From Terrimonas sp. (GTDB lineage Bacteria > Bacteroidota > Bacteroidia > Chitinophagales > Chitinophagaceae), in contig NZ_QCZJ01000004.1 of NCBI RefSeq assembly GCF_003075435.1, forward strand, positions 62,001 through 126,000: a DNA stretch of 64,000 nt, given 5' to 3'. The notes beneath the pieces are model-generated. The model searched no databases and was not told the origin of the DNA. It saw only the letters and a list, made by a program, of their open reading frames with translations. Position numbers and translations under genes: made by a program. Below, piece after piece: positions 36,602 to 45,838 of this stretch (the stretch's first letter is position 1; the number at the start of each line of letters is the position of its first letter).

Positions 36602-39556
36602 ATGATGATTGCTTTGCGATATACCGCGATGCTATGTCTCACGGTATGTGCTTTATTCTCTTTTGCACAGGCACAAACTGTAACCGGTACAGTTATGGAT
36701 AATAAGGGGGCCAATCTTCCGGGAATTTCAGTAGTAATAAAAGGCACAAGTACAGGAACGGTAACCGCTGAAGACGGCACGTTCACATTAAATAATGTAA
36801 AAGCCGGAGCCAAACTTGTTTTTTCCGGTGCTGGTTTTGCCTCGCAGGAAGTTAGTGCAACACCAGGCACTGCTATGAATATTGTTTTAGAAACTACTGT
36901 GGCTAACTTGAATGAGGTGGTAGTAATAGGTTATGGTACCGCACGAAAAAAAGATCTTACAGGGGCTGTTGCCAACGTAAACAGCAAAGATTTTAACCAG
37001 GGTCCGGTAAATAATCCTGTTCAGCAGATTGCGGGTAAAGTATCGGGTGTGGTAATTACACAGCCCAGCGGAGATCCTAACCAGAATATAAGTATACGTT
37101 TGCGCGGGCAAACTTCTTTAACAGGTAACCAGGCTCCATTGATTGTTGTAGATGGAGTGCAGCTTCCTGACCCCAATCAGATTTCCAGTATCAGTCCTGC
37201 AGATATTGTTAGTTATGATGTATTAAAAGATGCGTCAGCAACAGCAGTTTATGGAGCAAGAGGCGCGAATGGCGTTATTCTTATTGCTACCAAAAGAGGC
37301 AGCGCAGGAAGAACACAGGTTGATTATACCGGTATGGTTGGATTTGATAAAAATGCAAGAAAATATGACCTGCTGAATGCTGAAGAGTTTGTAGCCGCAG
37401 GTGGAACAACCGACAATTTTGCCGGAGGTGCAACACTGAGAAATGGTAACACAGACTGGGTTGATGCTATAACAAGAACAGCTCCTACTACAAGCCATAA
37501 TATAGGTATATCCGGCGGAGCAGGCGGATTTAACTATCATGGTTCTTTAAGTTATTTAAATAACCAGGGTATAGTTATCAACTCTGGTAAAGAAATGTAT
37601 GGGTTAAATTTAAATGCCCAGCAAAAAGCATTAAATAATAAGCTTACCATTAACCTGGGTGTAAATGCCAACAGGGCAAATAGAAAATGGACAGATTTTT
37701 CTGTTTTCTATTACGCGTTACAAATGGCGCCCATAGCACCTGTTCATGATTCTACCGGAAATTATTATGCTTTCCGTAACGACTTTGATATTTACAATCC
37801 TGTACCCAGGCAGGAAATGCAGTTGAACCGCTCTATTGATCAAACAAATTTGTGGAATGGTTCTATAGATTATGAAATTGTTGACGGGCTGAAATTGGGC
37901 GCGGCCGGATCAATGTCTTACTTTAACAGGCAATCTGATTTTTATCAACCGGCATTGCCTGGATATGGAAACATTAATAATGGAAACAAATATGTAGAGA
38001 ATAATGATTCTAAACGTGGTGAACTGCATGCATACTATGTGAAAACTTTTAATGATAAACATAATGTAAATGCAACAGCCGTATATGAATACAATTACTT
38101 TACGACAAATAACGGACGGGCAGCCGGGGAAAATTATTTATATGATCCTAATGAAAATAATAACCTTGGCGGTGGCAACCCGGCAAGAAATTCAGTAAGC
38201 TCATTCAAAGATGCGTATAAGCTGATCTCATTTATGGGACGTGTGATGTATAATTACGATACACGTTATTATTTAACTGCGAGTTTACGTCGTGATGGTT
38301 CTTCAAAATTTGGTACCAACCACCAGTGGGGATATTTCCCGTCTGTAGCTGTTGCATGGCGCTTAACACAGGAAGAGTTTCTGAAGAACACAGGATGGCT
38401 AAATGAATTAAAAATAAGTGCAGGGTGGGGCAGAACAGGTAACTCGGATGCTATAAGTCCTTATCAAACACTTTTACTGTTAGGTGGAAGCGGTACATTT
38501 TACAATCCCGCTACGCCAAGCTTCAACTACCGTACGGCATATTCTCCTTCACAAAACGCGAATTCTGATTTGAAATGGGAAACCCGCCAGGGAATGAATT
38601 TCCAGGTTGACTTCTCTATATTCAACCGGATTACCGGTAATATTAACGTGTTTAATGATAAGACTAAGGATCTGTTATATAATTATACCGTGCCAACTCC
38701 TCCATTTTTTGTTAGCAATATATGGGCAAATGTCGGCGACTTAACAAACAAAGGAGTAGAAGTTCAGTTAAATGCGGATATTATTAAAGGAAAAGATGTA
38801 AGCTGGAATCTTGGCGGACAAATCAGTTTTGTGAAAACAAGAGTTGAAAGCCTTCATGGAACATATAACGGATACGATCTTAATACTGATCATATTGCTG
38901 CCGGTTATGCGCAGGGAAGAGGATTATCCAATAACCCCATCACGTATCTGCAGGTAGGTTATTCTCCTTATGTATTTTATCTTCCTCATTATGTTGGTCT
39001 TGATTCAGAAGGCAAGCAGTTGTTTGACGATGGAAAAGACGGCACAGTAGGTAAAGGAGATCTGAATGATGATATGAAGAAATATATTGACCCTGCTCCT
39101 AAATTTACCTATGGCATCAATAACCTGGTTACATATAAAAAATGGGCGCTTAATTTCTTCCTTCGTGGTGTTTCAGGAAACAAATATTTCAATAACACAC
39201 GAATGTTGATTGATAATGTACAGAATCTTAAAAACGGCAACACAACCAAAACAGGGTTAGAAAGTGGCGACAAGGATGATAAAGTTGCTTCTGACAGATG
39301 GCTGGTAAATGCATCCTTTATAAGACTGGATAATGCTACATTGAGCTATACGGTTGGAAAAATCTCGGATCATTTTGACAATCTCAGGTTTTTTATTACC
39401 GGTAATAATCTTTTCGTTATTACCAAGTATACCGGGTTAGATCCTGAAATTCAGGTAACCGGCACCAATAACGCATATATTGATATGTATAATGCCGACA
39501 ATGCTTATTACAAATCACGTTCATTCAGTGTTGGCGTTAACTTATCAATTAAATAA
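36602..39556 (+). CDS. SusC/RagA-family TonB-linked outer-membrane protein
   Basis: A 984-residue receptor with a signal peptide ending AQAQ (~25). It has no STN domain, unlike the first SusC, which fits control by LacI instead of ECF/FecR. It starts with a carboxypeptidase-like domain (VTGTVMDNKGANLPGISVVI), followed by the plug (NEVVVIGYGTARKKDLTGA, ASATAVYGARGANGVILI) and a barrel ending VGVNLSIK. SusD follows after 36 bases. Substrate unknown. Confidence 0.94.
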   Translation: MMIALRYTAMLCLTVCALFSFAQAQTVTGTVMDNKGANLPGISVVIKGTSTGTVTAEDGTFTLNNVKAGAKLVFSGAGFASQEVSATPGTAMNIVLETTVANLNEVVVIGYGTARKKDLTGAVANVNSKDFNQGPVNNPVQQIAGKVSGVVITQPSGDPNQNISIRLRGQTSLTGNQAPLIVVDGVQLPDPNQISSISPADIVSYDVLKDASATAVYGARGANGVILIATKRGSAGRTQVDYTGMVGFDKNARKYDLLNAEEFVAAGGTTDNFAGGATLRNGNTDWVDAITRTAPTTSHNIGISGGAGGFNYHGSLSYLNNQGIVINSGKEMYGLNLNAQQKALNNKLTINLGVNANRANRKWTDFSVFYYALQMAPIAPVHDSTGNYYAFRNDFDIYNPVPRQEMQLNRSIDQTNLWNGSIDYEIVDGLKLGAAGSMSYFNRQSDFYQPALPGYGNINNGNKYVENNDSKRGELHAYYVKTFNDKHNVNATAVYEYNYFTTNNGRAAGENYLYDPNENNNLGGGNPARNSVSSFKDAYKLISFMGRVMYNYDTRYYLTASLRRDGSSKFGTNHQWGYFPSVAVAWRLTQEEFLKNTGWLNELKISAGWGRTGNSDAISPYQTLLLLGGSGTFYNPATPSFNYRTAYSPSQNANSDLKWETRQGMNFQVDFSIFNRITGNINVFNDKTKDLLYNYTVPTPPFFVSNIWANVGDLTNKGVEVQLNADIIKGKDVSWNLGGQISFVKTRVESLHGTYNGYDLNTDHIAAGYAQGRGLSNNPITYLQVGYSPYVFYLPHYVGLDSEGKQLFDDGKDGTVGKGDLNDDMKKYIDPAPKFTYGINNLVTYKKWALNFFLRGVSGNKYFNNTRMLIDNVQNLKNGNTTKTGLESGDKDDKVASDRWLVNASFIRLDNATLSYTVGKISDHFDNLRFFITGNNLFVITKYTGLDPEIQVTGTNNAYIDMYNADNAYYKSRSFSVGVNLSIK

Positions 39557-39592
39557 AACAAACAGTATCTGTTATTTAAAAATATTTGCAAT

Positions 39593-41239
39593 ATGAAGTG
39601 TTTAATAAAATCAATGCTCATTATAAGTATAGCACTATCCGGGTGCACTAAGCTGGATACACCGGTTTACAGTAACATTGAAAACTCAAACTTTTGGTCT
39701 ACACCAGACCAGGTTGCTGCCGGAATAGCGCCGGCATATACGCAATTGCAGGGGCTTTGTATATGGGATTACCAGGAAATGCAGGGCGTAACTACAGATG
39801 AAATTATTATTCCTACCCGTGGTAATGACTGGTATGATAATGGTGGGCACCAGCGCATGTATCTGCATACATGGACCGCTAATGATGACATGGTTAATGG
39901 TGTTTGGTCAACCATATTCGGAGGAATTGGTAAATGTAATTTTATTCTGGATGTTGTTAATAATTTAAGTGAAAAGCCGGCTGACGTAGATAACATAAAT
40001 GCTCAGCTTAAAGTATTAAGGGCTTATTACTATTTGTTAGCAATAGATACTTATGGCAATGTTCCTATAGTGGATAGTTACCAGATTGATCCCAGCAGTG
40101 TTAAAAATAATACCCGCCAGGAAGTATTTGATTTTATCGAGTCTGAGTTGAAAGAAAATGTTCCGCTGCTTTCTTCAACCGTTGATTTATCTACTTACGG
40201 CAGGGCTACAAAATGGATGGGTTTTGCAGTGTTGGCAAAATTATACCTGAATGCCCAGGTGTATACAGGTACAGCGAAATGGGCAGAATGTGCCGCGGCT
40301 TGTGACTCTATTATTCTTTCAGGAAAATATTCTCTGGAGCCCGGATACTTTGATAATTTCAAACCACAGAATGATGCCTCCAAAGAAAATATTTTTGTAG
40401 TACCGTTTGATAATAAATATATAGGCGGTAATGATAAAGAACGCCAGACCCTTCATTACAATCAGAATCCTACATTTGGCCTGCTGGCTGGTAGCATGTA
40501 TAATGGATGGTGTACTCACGGCGATTTTTATTATGGTAATTATGATACAGCTTCTACTTATTCCAATAACGGTGGAAAAATCTATCGCAGCTTTAAAGAT
40601 CAAAGAACGGGTCAGTTTTTGGTGGGGCAGCAATATTCAGACCTGTATCCTTATCCGCCTGATAAAAATGTTTTAAGCCATTCAACCACTAATTTATTAT
40701 ATGATGATATGCCATTGGCATACCAGCCAAGCTTCACATTAATTTCTGATCCTTCAAATGCAGGAAGATTAGTTGGTGCAAGGCAGATCAAATATTATCC
40801 TGAGGCCGGCGCCAATGGAAGCCAGAGTAATGATGTGGTACTATTCAGACTGGCAGATATTATTTTGATGAGGGCTGAAGCTACAATGCGGGGTGCAGCT
40901 GTAGGTGCTACCGGCACTGCAGATGAGTTGGTAAATAAAGTAAGGCTTCGTGCATATAACGGTGATGCTTCGTATAGCTGGACAGGCGCTAATATTACCC
41001 CGGCAAACCTGTTGGCAGAAAGAGCAAGAGAGCTGGCCTGGGAAGGCTGGAGAAGGCAGGATCTGATTCGCTTTGATGTAGCTGATGGTACCAATTATTT
41101 TGCCGGAGCACGTGGTGGTACACGCTCACCTGCTAAACCTGCAGATGGAGGAACTTATACAAGATTGTTCCCGATACCTGGTCCTCAGCATTCATCTAAT
41201 CCAAATCTGGTTCAAAATCCGGGCTATCCTGCGTTTTAA
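39593..41239 (+). CDS. SusD/RagB-family surface lipoprotein
   Basis: A 548-residue lipoprotein (lipobox ALSGC, lipidated Cys18). The N-terminal part has KLDTPVYSNIENSNFW, TPR helices follow (VLRAYYYLLAIDTYGNVPIV), and the SusD C-terminal signature is ARELAWEGWRRQDLIRFD with ending NPNLVQNPGY. It is the partner of the SusC gene just upstream and closes the operon; a terminator follows 42 bases later. It is roughly similar to the first SusD in its opening motif TRGNDWYDNGGHQRMYLHTW, matching TRGGDWDDNGIHRAIHLHTW there. Confidence 0.94.
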   Translation: MKCLIKSMLIISIALSGCTKLDTPVYSNIENSNFWSTPDQVAAGIAPAYTQLQGLCIWDYQEMQGVTTDEIIIPTRGNDWYDNGGHQRMYLHTWTANDDMVNGVWSTIFGGIGKCNFILDVVNNLSEKPADVDNINAQLKVLRAYYYLLAIDTYGNVPIVDSYQIDPSSVKNNTRQEVFDFIESELKENVPLLSSTVDLSTYGRATKWMGFAVLAKLYLNAQVYTGTAKWAECAAACDSIILSGKYSLEPGYFDNFKPQNDASKENIFVVPFDNKYIGGNDKERQTLHYNQNPTFGLLAGSMYNGWCTHGDFYYGNYDTASTYSNNGGKIYRSFKDQRTGQFLVGQQYSDLYPYPPDKNVLSHSTTNLLYDDMPLAYQPSFTLISDPSNAGRLVGARQIKYYPEAGANGSQSNDVVLFRLADIILMRAEATMRGAAVGATGTADELVNKVRLRAYNGDASYSWTGANITPANLLAERARELAWEGWRRQDLIRFDVADGTNYFAGARGGTRSPAKPADGGTYTRLFPIPGPQHSSNPNLVQNPGYPAF

Positions 41240-41280
41240 AAAGCAGTGAATTTGTCCGTTTAATAAAGTAAATCTTTCTC

Positions 41281-41308
41281 ATCCCAACCACAATAACGTG
41301 GTTGGGAT
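41281..41308. terminator. Bidirectional terminator between SusD and GT4 genes
   Basis: A perfect 11-base stem ATCCCAACCAC / GTGGTTGGGAT with a 6-base loop, followed by TTATATATAT. It lies between the convergent SusD and GT4 genes. Confidence 0.85.
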
Positions 41309-41352
41309 TTATATATATATCCGTATACTTTTGTTGCTCAACATATATCATG

Positions 41353-42465
41353 CTATACAATACCAAGCAGGGTGGTGGTAAGTTTTGCCCAGGAGTATTT
41401 TGCTTTTTCTTCTTTTAAAAACGGTGTAAAATGGTTTGCATCAATTGAGAAAAAATTATCAATGGCTTCAGCTATTGACTGAGGTGTTGGTTCGCAAACA
41501 ATACCTGCTTTCATATCAGGTACCATTACCGGCAGGCTTCCAACATTAGTAACGATCATTGGTTTTTCAAAATGATAGCAAAGCGGGGTAACGCCACTTT
41601 GTGTAGCACTGCGGTACGGTTGCACAATAACATCAGCAGCACATATATAATATTTTACTTCGCTGTCGGGAATGAAATTAGTGCGCAGGATAATTTTATC
41701 GCTGATGTTGAGATGGGCTATTTGTTCCAGGTATTGTTTTTCATCTTCATAAAATTCCCCGGCTACCAGTAGTTTATAAGGTTCATTTACCAGGCTTATG
41801 GCTTCCAGTAAAATATCTAAACCTTTGTAACGGCGTATAAAACCAAAGAATAAGATTATCTTTTCGTTGAGGGGCAGGTTAAGTTCCTGCCTTGCTGAGG
41901 CAGAAGAAACCGCATCGCCAAAATTATCGTACAAGGGATGCAATACCTGTGCAGCAGGTTTTGTTTTTTCAAAAGTTCTCAGGTCATTCAATACCTTTTC
42001 GCTCATGGTTACAAAGGCATCACAACTTTTTAAAAAGTATTTGGTAAAAGAATGATCGCCGGGTCTTTTTTCATGCGGGATTACGTTATCTGTGATGGCA
42101 ACAATTTTTGTGTGTTTATTTTTTTTCACACGCCGTAAAATAGTGCCAAGGGCTGGTCCCATAAAAGGAAGCCAATAGCGAACTACGATAATATCCGGGC
42201 GCTCCTTTTTTAACCGGTTACCAACCTTTATCCAGTTGAAAGGGTTAACGGAATTGATTACTGTATGTATATCAATATCAGCAGGCGCAGGTTCTGATGA
42301 GTATTGCGTTGTGCCCGGAAAAAGAAACGAAGGATATTGCAAAGAGAATGAATAAATGCTGCATTGATGTCCTTCATTAAGGAACTGCCTGCATAAACGT
42401 TCATCAAATGTTGCTAATCCTCCACGCAAAGGATGTGCAGGTCCTATAATAATGATTGATGCCAT
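41353..42465 (-). CDS. Family 4 glycosyltransferase
   Basis: A 370-residue GT-B retaining glycosyltransferase. The N-terminal domain opens MASIIIIGPAHPLRGGLATF (glycine loop), and the C-terminal domain has ILFFGFIRRYKGLDILLEA and the donor-site QPYRSATQSGVTPLCYHFEKP region (shown as QSGVTPLCYHFEKP), with Glu near residue 310. It adds a sugar to a lipid or glycan in the cytoplasm, probably for surface polysaccharide. It is the last gene of a four-gene minus-strand run (gap 11 to the GT2 gene). Confidence 0.9.
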   Translation of the reverse strand: MASIIIIGPAHPLRGGLATFDERLCRQFLNEGHQCSIYSFSLQYPSFLFPGTTQYSSEPAPADIDIHTVINSVNPFNWIKVGNRLKKERPDIIVVRYWLPFMGPALGTILRRVKKNKHTKIVAITDNVIPHEKRPGDHSFTKYFLKSCDAFVTMSEKVLNDLRTFEKTKPAAQVLHPLYDNFGDAVSSASARQELNLPLNEKIILFFGFIRRYKGLDILLEAISLVNEPYKLLVAGEFYEDEKQYLEQIAHLNISDKIILRTNFIPDSEVKYYICAADVIVQPYRSATQSGVTPLCYHFEKPMIVTNVGSLPVMVPDMKAGIVCEPTPQSIAEAIDNFFSIDANHFTPFLKEEKAKYSWAKLTTTLLGIV

Positions 42466-42476
42466 GAGGTATGATT

Positions 42477-43421
42477 TTACTCAAAGCCTGATTTGGTTTC
42501 TATAAGATAATTATTCCTGTTGGGAGAATTCCTTGCAATGAGCTCACCCAAAAAACCTACAAGAAACAGCTGGGTGCCTATGATCATAATGGTTAGCGCT
42601 ATATAAAAAGGAGGGCGGTTGCTTAAGCCGGTAGATGGATCGAGCAAACGGGTGATGATAAGATAAATGGTTACCAAAAAACCCAGCACAAAAAATATAG
42701 TGCCAAACAAACCAAAAAAGTGCATGGGCTTTTTGCCGTATTTGCCAACAAAAGTTACAGAAGCCAGGTCGAGAAAGCCATTTATAAAACGTTCCCAGCC
42801 AAATTTGGTTACACCGTATTTTCTTGCACGATGCTCCACTACTTTTTCACCAATTTTTTTAAAGCCTGCCCATTTAGCCAGCACGGGAATCTGCCTGTGC
42901 ATTTCACCGTATATTTCTATACTTTTTACCACTCTTTTTTTATAGGCTTTTAAGCCGCAGTTAAAATCGTGCAAATGAATGCCCGACACTATTCTTGTTG
43001 CCCAGTTAAAGAATTTTGAAGGAAGATTTTTGGTAAGTTTATTATCATATCTTTTTTTCTTCCAGCCGCTCACCATATCATAACCGTCTTCTGTGATCAT
43101 TTTCCGGAGCGAAGGTATTTCATCAGGCGAGTCCTGCAGGTCTGCATCCATAGTAATTACAACTTCTCCCTCTGCAGCTTTAAAACCCTCATTCAATGCT
43201 GCGGATTTTCCATAGTTGCGTTGAAATTTTATGCCTTTTACAGCAGCATTTGCCTGGCATAATTGTTCTATTACCTGCCATGAACTGTCTGTACTCCCGT
43301 CATCAACCAAAATTACTTCATACGAAAATGCATTTTCATCAGCAACCTTTTTAATCCAGGCGCATAATTCAGGTAAGGATTCTTCTTCATTATATAAAGG
43401 CACTACGATGCTGATGTCCAT
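42477..43421 (-). CDS. Family 2 glycosyltransferase, polyprenyl-phosphate (GtrB/ArnC-like)
   Basis: A 314-residue protein. The GT-A domain has VVPLYNEEESL, ILVDDGSTDSSW, ITMDADLQDSPDEI with the DxD motif and HDFNCGLKAYKK. Two C-terminal membrane helices (about 234-258 and 272-296) follow. This matches GtrB/ArnC-type enzymes that transfer a sugar from a nucleotide donor to undecaprenyl phosphate. It is tightly placed between the GT4 gene (gap 11) and DUF4199 gene (gap 18) on the same strand. Confidence 0.92.
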   Translation of the reverse strand: MDISIVVPLYNEEESLPELCAWIKKVADENAFSYEVILVDDGSTDSSWQVIEQLCQANAAVKGIKFQRNYGKSAALNEGFKAAEGEVVITMDADLQDSPDEIPSLRKMITEDGYDMVSGWKKKRYDNKLTKNLPSKFFNWATRIVSGIHLHDFNCGLKAYKKRVVKSIEIYGEMHRQIPVLAKWAGFKKIGEKVVEHRARKYGVTKFGWERFINGFLDLASVTFVGKYGKKPMHFFGLFGTIFFVLGFLVTIYLIITRLLDPSTGLSNRPPFYIALTIMIIGTQLFLVGFLGELIARNSPNRNNYLIETKSGFE

Positions 43422-43439
43422 GCTTTATTATTATGATAA

Positions 43440-43976
43440 TTATTGTGCTGCAGGAAACTCCGGTTTTTTCTTTTTAATTATAGCAGCTATGATGAGACTT
43501 ACAATAAACCAGAAAATACATAGGAATGCAGCAGATAAGCTTGTTTTGCCCAAAGTATAATTATTTCCTTTCAGCGATTCTTCCGTGGCTTTATCAATTG
43601 CATCCTGCGGAGCGCCGAATTTCTGCATCATCTCCTGCATTTTTTCTGTGCTTTCCTGTGCTAACGCTTCCCTGAAAGGGATATCAATAAAATTGAGTAA
43701 AATATAATTGAAAAAAGATGAAATGACTGTACCGATCACAAAAGTTGTAAAAATCACTTTCAGTGCTGCTGCAAAATCAAGATAACCTCCATTGGTTTTT
43801 TTCTGTTTTGCTGCTGCTAAAACAGCTACAACAATAGGAATGGCAAATCCTAACCATGCTATTGGACTAACAAAAGATTTTGCACCATTCAAATAGAGCA
43901 GCAGCCCGAAAATTACTGAAGCAAGCCCGGAAATAAGTCCATAGGTCATACCTATGTTTGTACTTTTTGTTTCCAT
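43440..43976 (-). CDS. DUF4199-family membrane protein
   Basis: A 178-residue protein with four membrane helices (about 8-28, 36-55, 67-95 and 146-168) and a soluble loop between the third and fourth (about 95-140, rich in Glu/Gln/Met). This matches DUF4199, a family largely limited to Bacteroidota with no known function. It sits 18 bases from both neighbours (dihydroorotase-like gene before, GT2 gene after), an order that recurs in this phylum, so a link to surface glycan assembly is possible but unproven. Confidence 0.85.
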   Translation of the reverse strand: METKSTNIGMTYGLISGLASVIFGLLLYLNGAKSFVSPIAWLGFAIPIVVAVLAAAKQKKTNGGYLDFAAALKVIFTTFVIGTVISSFFNYILLNFIDIPFREALAQESTEKMQEMMQKFGAPQDAIDKATEESLKGNNYTLGKTSLSAAFLCIFWFIVSLIIAAIIKKKKPEFPAAQ

Positions 43977-43994
43977 ACTGTTTTTTTTAGAGGA

Positions 43995-45254
43995 TCAATT
44001 ATTCAAAAATACCTTCTCTCCATTAATTATCCCAATTACTTTTCCTTTCAGCGTTTTGCCAATAAAAGGAGAGTTTTTTGATTTGGAGCGAATGTCTTTT
44101 TCAGTGAAAGTCCAGGAAGCAGAAGGATTAAACATGGTGAGATCAGCAATATTGCCTTCTTCGATACTCCCTTGTGTAAAGGAGAAAATGTCACGTGGTT
44201 TTACCGCACATAATTCAATCCAGCGATCAGTAGTAACGCCAACTGATCCTGCAACAGCGTAGGCGGTTTCAAGCCCTATCATTCCATATGCGGCGTATTC
44301 AAACTCACACACTTTGCTATCCCACTCCTGGGGGAAGTGATGGGATGCTATACAATCTACCTTGCCATTATTTACGGCATCTTTCAGTGCCTGCATATGA
44401 TCGGCCGTGCGTAATGGCGGGTTCACTTTAAGGTTGGTGTCATAACCCATCAAATCTTCATCGCTGAAAAAAAGATGATATGGTGTAACAGAGCAGGAGA
44501 CCTTTATTCCGTTATCTTTTGCTTTTTGTATTAATGCTAATGATTTTTTAGAAGATATGCCGGTGAAATGAAGCTTGGATTCGGTGTAAGCAGCAAGTTC
44601 AACATCTCTGGCTACCATCATTTCTTCTGCAATTACAGGCTTACCCGGCAGTCCTAATCTAGTAGATATTATGCCTTCGTTTACCAATCCGTGTGTACCG
44701 ATGCTTTTGTCGTCAGGCATCTGTATTATAATACCATCAAAAGCTTTTACATACTGCAATGCTTTGAGCAAAAGTCCGGAAGATTGAACAGGCTTTGTGC
44801 CATCGCTGAAGGCCATTGCCCCGCTGGAGAACATATCGTACATCTCTGCAAGGTCTTTCCCTTCCACGTTTTTGGAAATAGCGCCTATCGGGTGGATATT
44901 AACAGGCAATATCCTGCTTTTTTCTTTTATATACTCCACTTGTGATTTACTGTGCACGGCGGGATTAGTGCCGGGTAAAATAAGTACATGCGTGTACCCA
45001 CCGGCAGCGGCAGCATTTGCACCTGTTTCCAATGTTTCTTTAAACTCGAATCCGGGGTCGCAGAAATTTGAAAAAATATCAATCCATCCCGGCGATACAT
45101 GTATTCCTTCCTGTTCTATAATGGTATCAGCATTATCTGTAATATTTTCCCCGATTTTAGCAATAACGCCGTGAGAGATCAGAATATCTTTTACATGCCC
45201 GTTAACCGTAGAGCCAGGATGAGAAATTTTGGCTTTGCGAATAAGAATTGTCAT
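43995..45254 (-). CDS. Dihydroorotase-like amidohydrolase without canonical metal ligands
   Basis: A 419-residue amidohydrolase-fold protein that aligns with class I dihydroorotase from end to end. At the position of the DxHxHxREPG metal motif it reads D59-IFSNFCDPG, so both His are replaced (by Phe and Asn) and the Arg by Cys. The region expected to be TDHAPH reads SHHFPQ, with the catalytic Asp replaced. A His remains in SVTPYHL. Bacteroidota commonly carry such a paralogue annotated as dihydroorotase (pyrC). It may be a non-catalytic partner of aspartate carbamoyltransferase, or may use other ligands. First gene of the run with DUF4199, GT2 and GT4. Confidence 0.85.
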   Translation of the reverse strand: MTILIRKAKISHPGSTVNGHVKDILISHGVIAKIGENITDNADTIIEQEGIHVSPGWIDIFSNFCDPGFEFKETLETGANAAAAGGYTHVLILPGTNPAVHSKSQVEYIKEKSRILPVNIHPIGAISKNVEGKDLAEMYDMFSSGAMAFSDGTKPVQSSGLLLKALQYVKAFDGIIIQMPDDKSIGTHGLVNEGIISTRLGLPGKPVIAEEMMVARDVELAAYTESKLHFTGISSKKSLALIQKAKDNGIKVSCSVTPYHLFFSDEDLMGYDTNLKVNPPLRTADHMQALKDAVNNGKVDCIASHHFPQEWDSKVCEFEYAAYGMIGLETAYAVAGSVGVTTDRWIELCAVKPRDIFSFTQGSIEEGNIADLTMFNPSASWTFTEKDIRSKSKNSPFIGKTLKGKVIGIINGEKVFLNN

Positions 45255-45366
45255 TGTATAAAGTTGCGCGAAGATACTTGATGTTTATTGATTTTTTGAA
45301 ATTGGAATTTTGAATTACTTTTGCCGCCCCTGACAATAATCCCCACAGTCAGGGATTTAAAAGAAT

Positions 45367-45440
45367 CGGGAAGTGGCGCAGCCCGGTAGCGCACTTGTAT
45401 GGGGTGCAAGGGGTCGCAAGTTCGAATCTTGTCTTCCCGA
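45367..45440 (+). tRNA. tRNA-Pro (anticodon GGG)
   Basis: A 74-base cloverleaf: acceptor CGGGAAG / CTTCCCG, D-arm GCGC...GCGC with AGCCCGGTA in the loop, anticodon stem CTTGT / GCAAG with loop ATGGGGT (anticodon GGG, purine G37), T-loop TTCGAAT closed by GCAAG / CTTGT, and discriminator A. No CCA is encoded. A truncated integrase gene lies about 400 bases downstream, so this tRNA is a probable integration target. Confidence 0.95.
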
Positions 45441-45464
45441 CTTTTTGTCATTTCAATTGACATC

Positions 45465-45502
45465 AAATCCTTGCTAATCGCATGATTAGTAAGGATTTTT
45501 TT
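45465..45502 (+). terminator. Rho-independent terminator after tRNA-Pro
   Basis: The stem AAATCCTTGCTAATC / GATTAGTAAGGATTT (one G-T pair, 4-base loop) runs into TTTTTTA, 25 bases after the tRNA. Confidence 0.88.
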
Positions 45503-45542
45503 ATTTCCTTCTTTTCAAATGTGTTCAAAATAACGCATTCTT

Positions 45543-45760
45543 CCCGTGAGTAATTCCGTGAGTAATACCCGGTATGTTGTTTGTACTCACAGAAACTGTA
45601 TAAATTTCTGTATATCAAATTAGTACAACAATTTAATGGGTGTTGTTCTGATATGTTTTGAAAAATGCCGGAAAATTGGATTCGAACGGAGTTTAAAGGC
45701 TGATTCGAACCTGCGGGGAGGTTGGATTCGAATATGTTGCCCTCCGTTTTTTACTCACGG
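45543..45760. repeat. Cluster of short repeats between tRNA and integrase (arm-site-like)
   Basis: CCGTGAGTAAT occurs twice in tandem (45544-45554 and 45556-45566, 12-base period) and once inverted as TTACTCACGG (45751-45760). TTGGATTCGAA occurs at 45676-45686 and 45722-45732, with a related TGATTCGAAC at 45701-45710; GATTCGAA is also the complement of the tRNA T-loop TTCGAATC. Short direct and inverted repeats next to a tyrosine integrase gene suggest attachment-site arm-binding sites. Confidence 0.5.
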
Positions 45761-45838
45761 CATCACTATTTACATATCGCAGACATGAATGAAATGTGAG
45801 AACGAAATCAAATTTTTAAAACTATTAAAAGAATTTGT

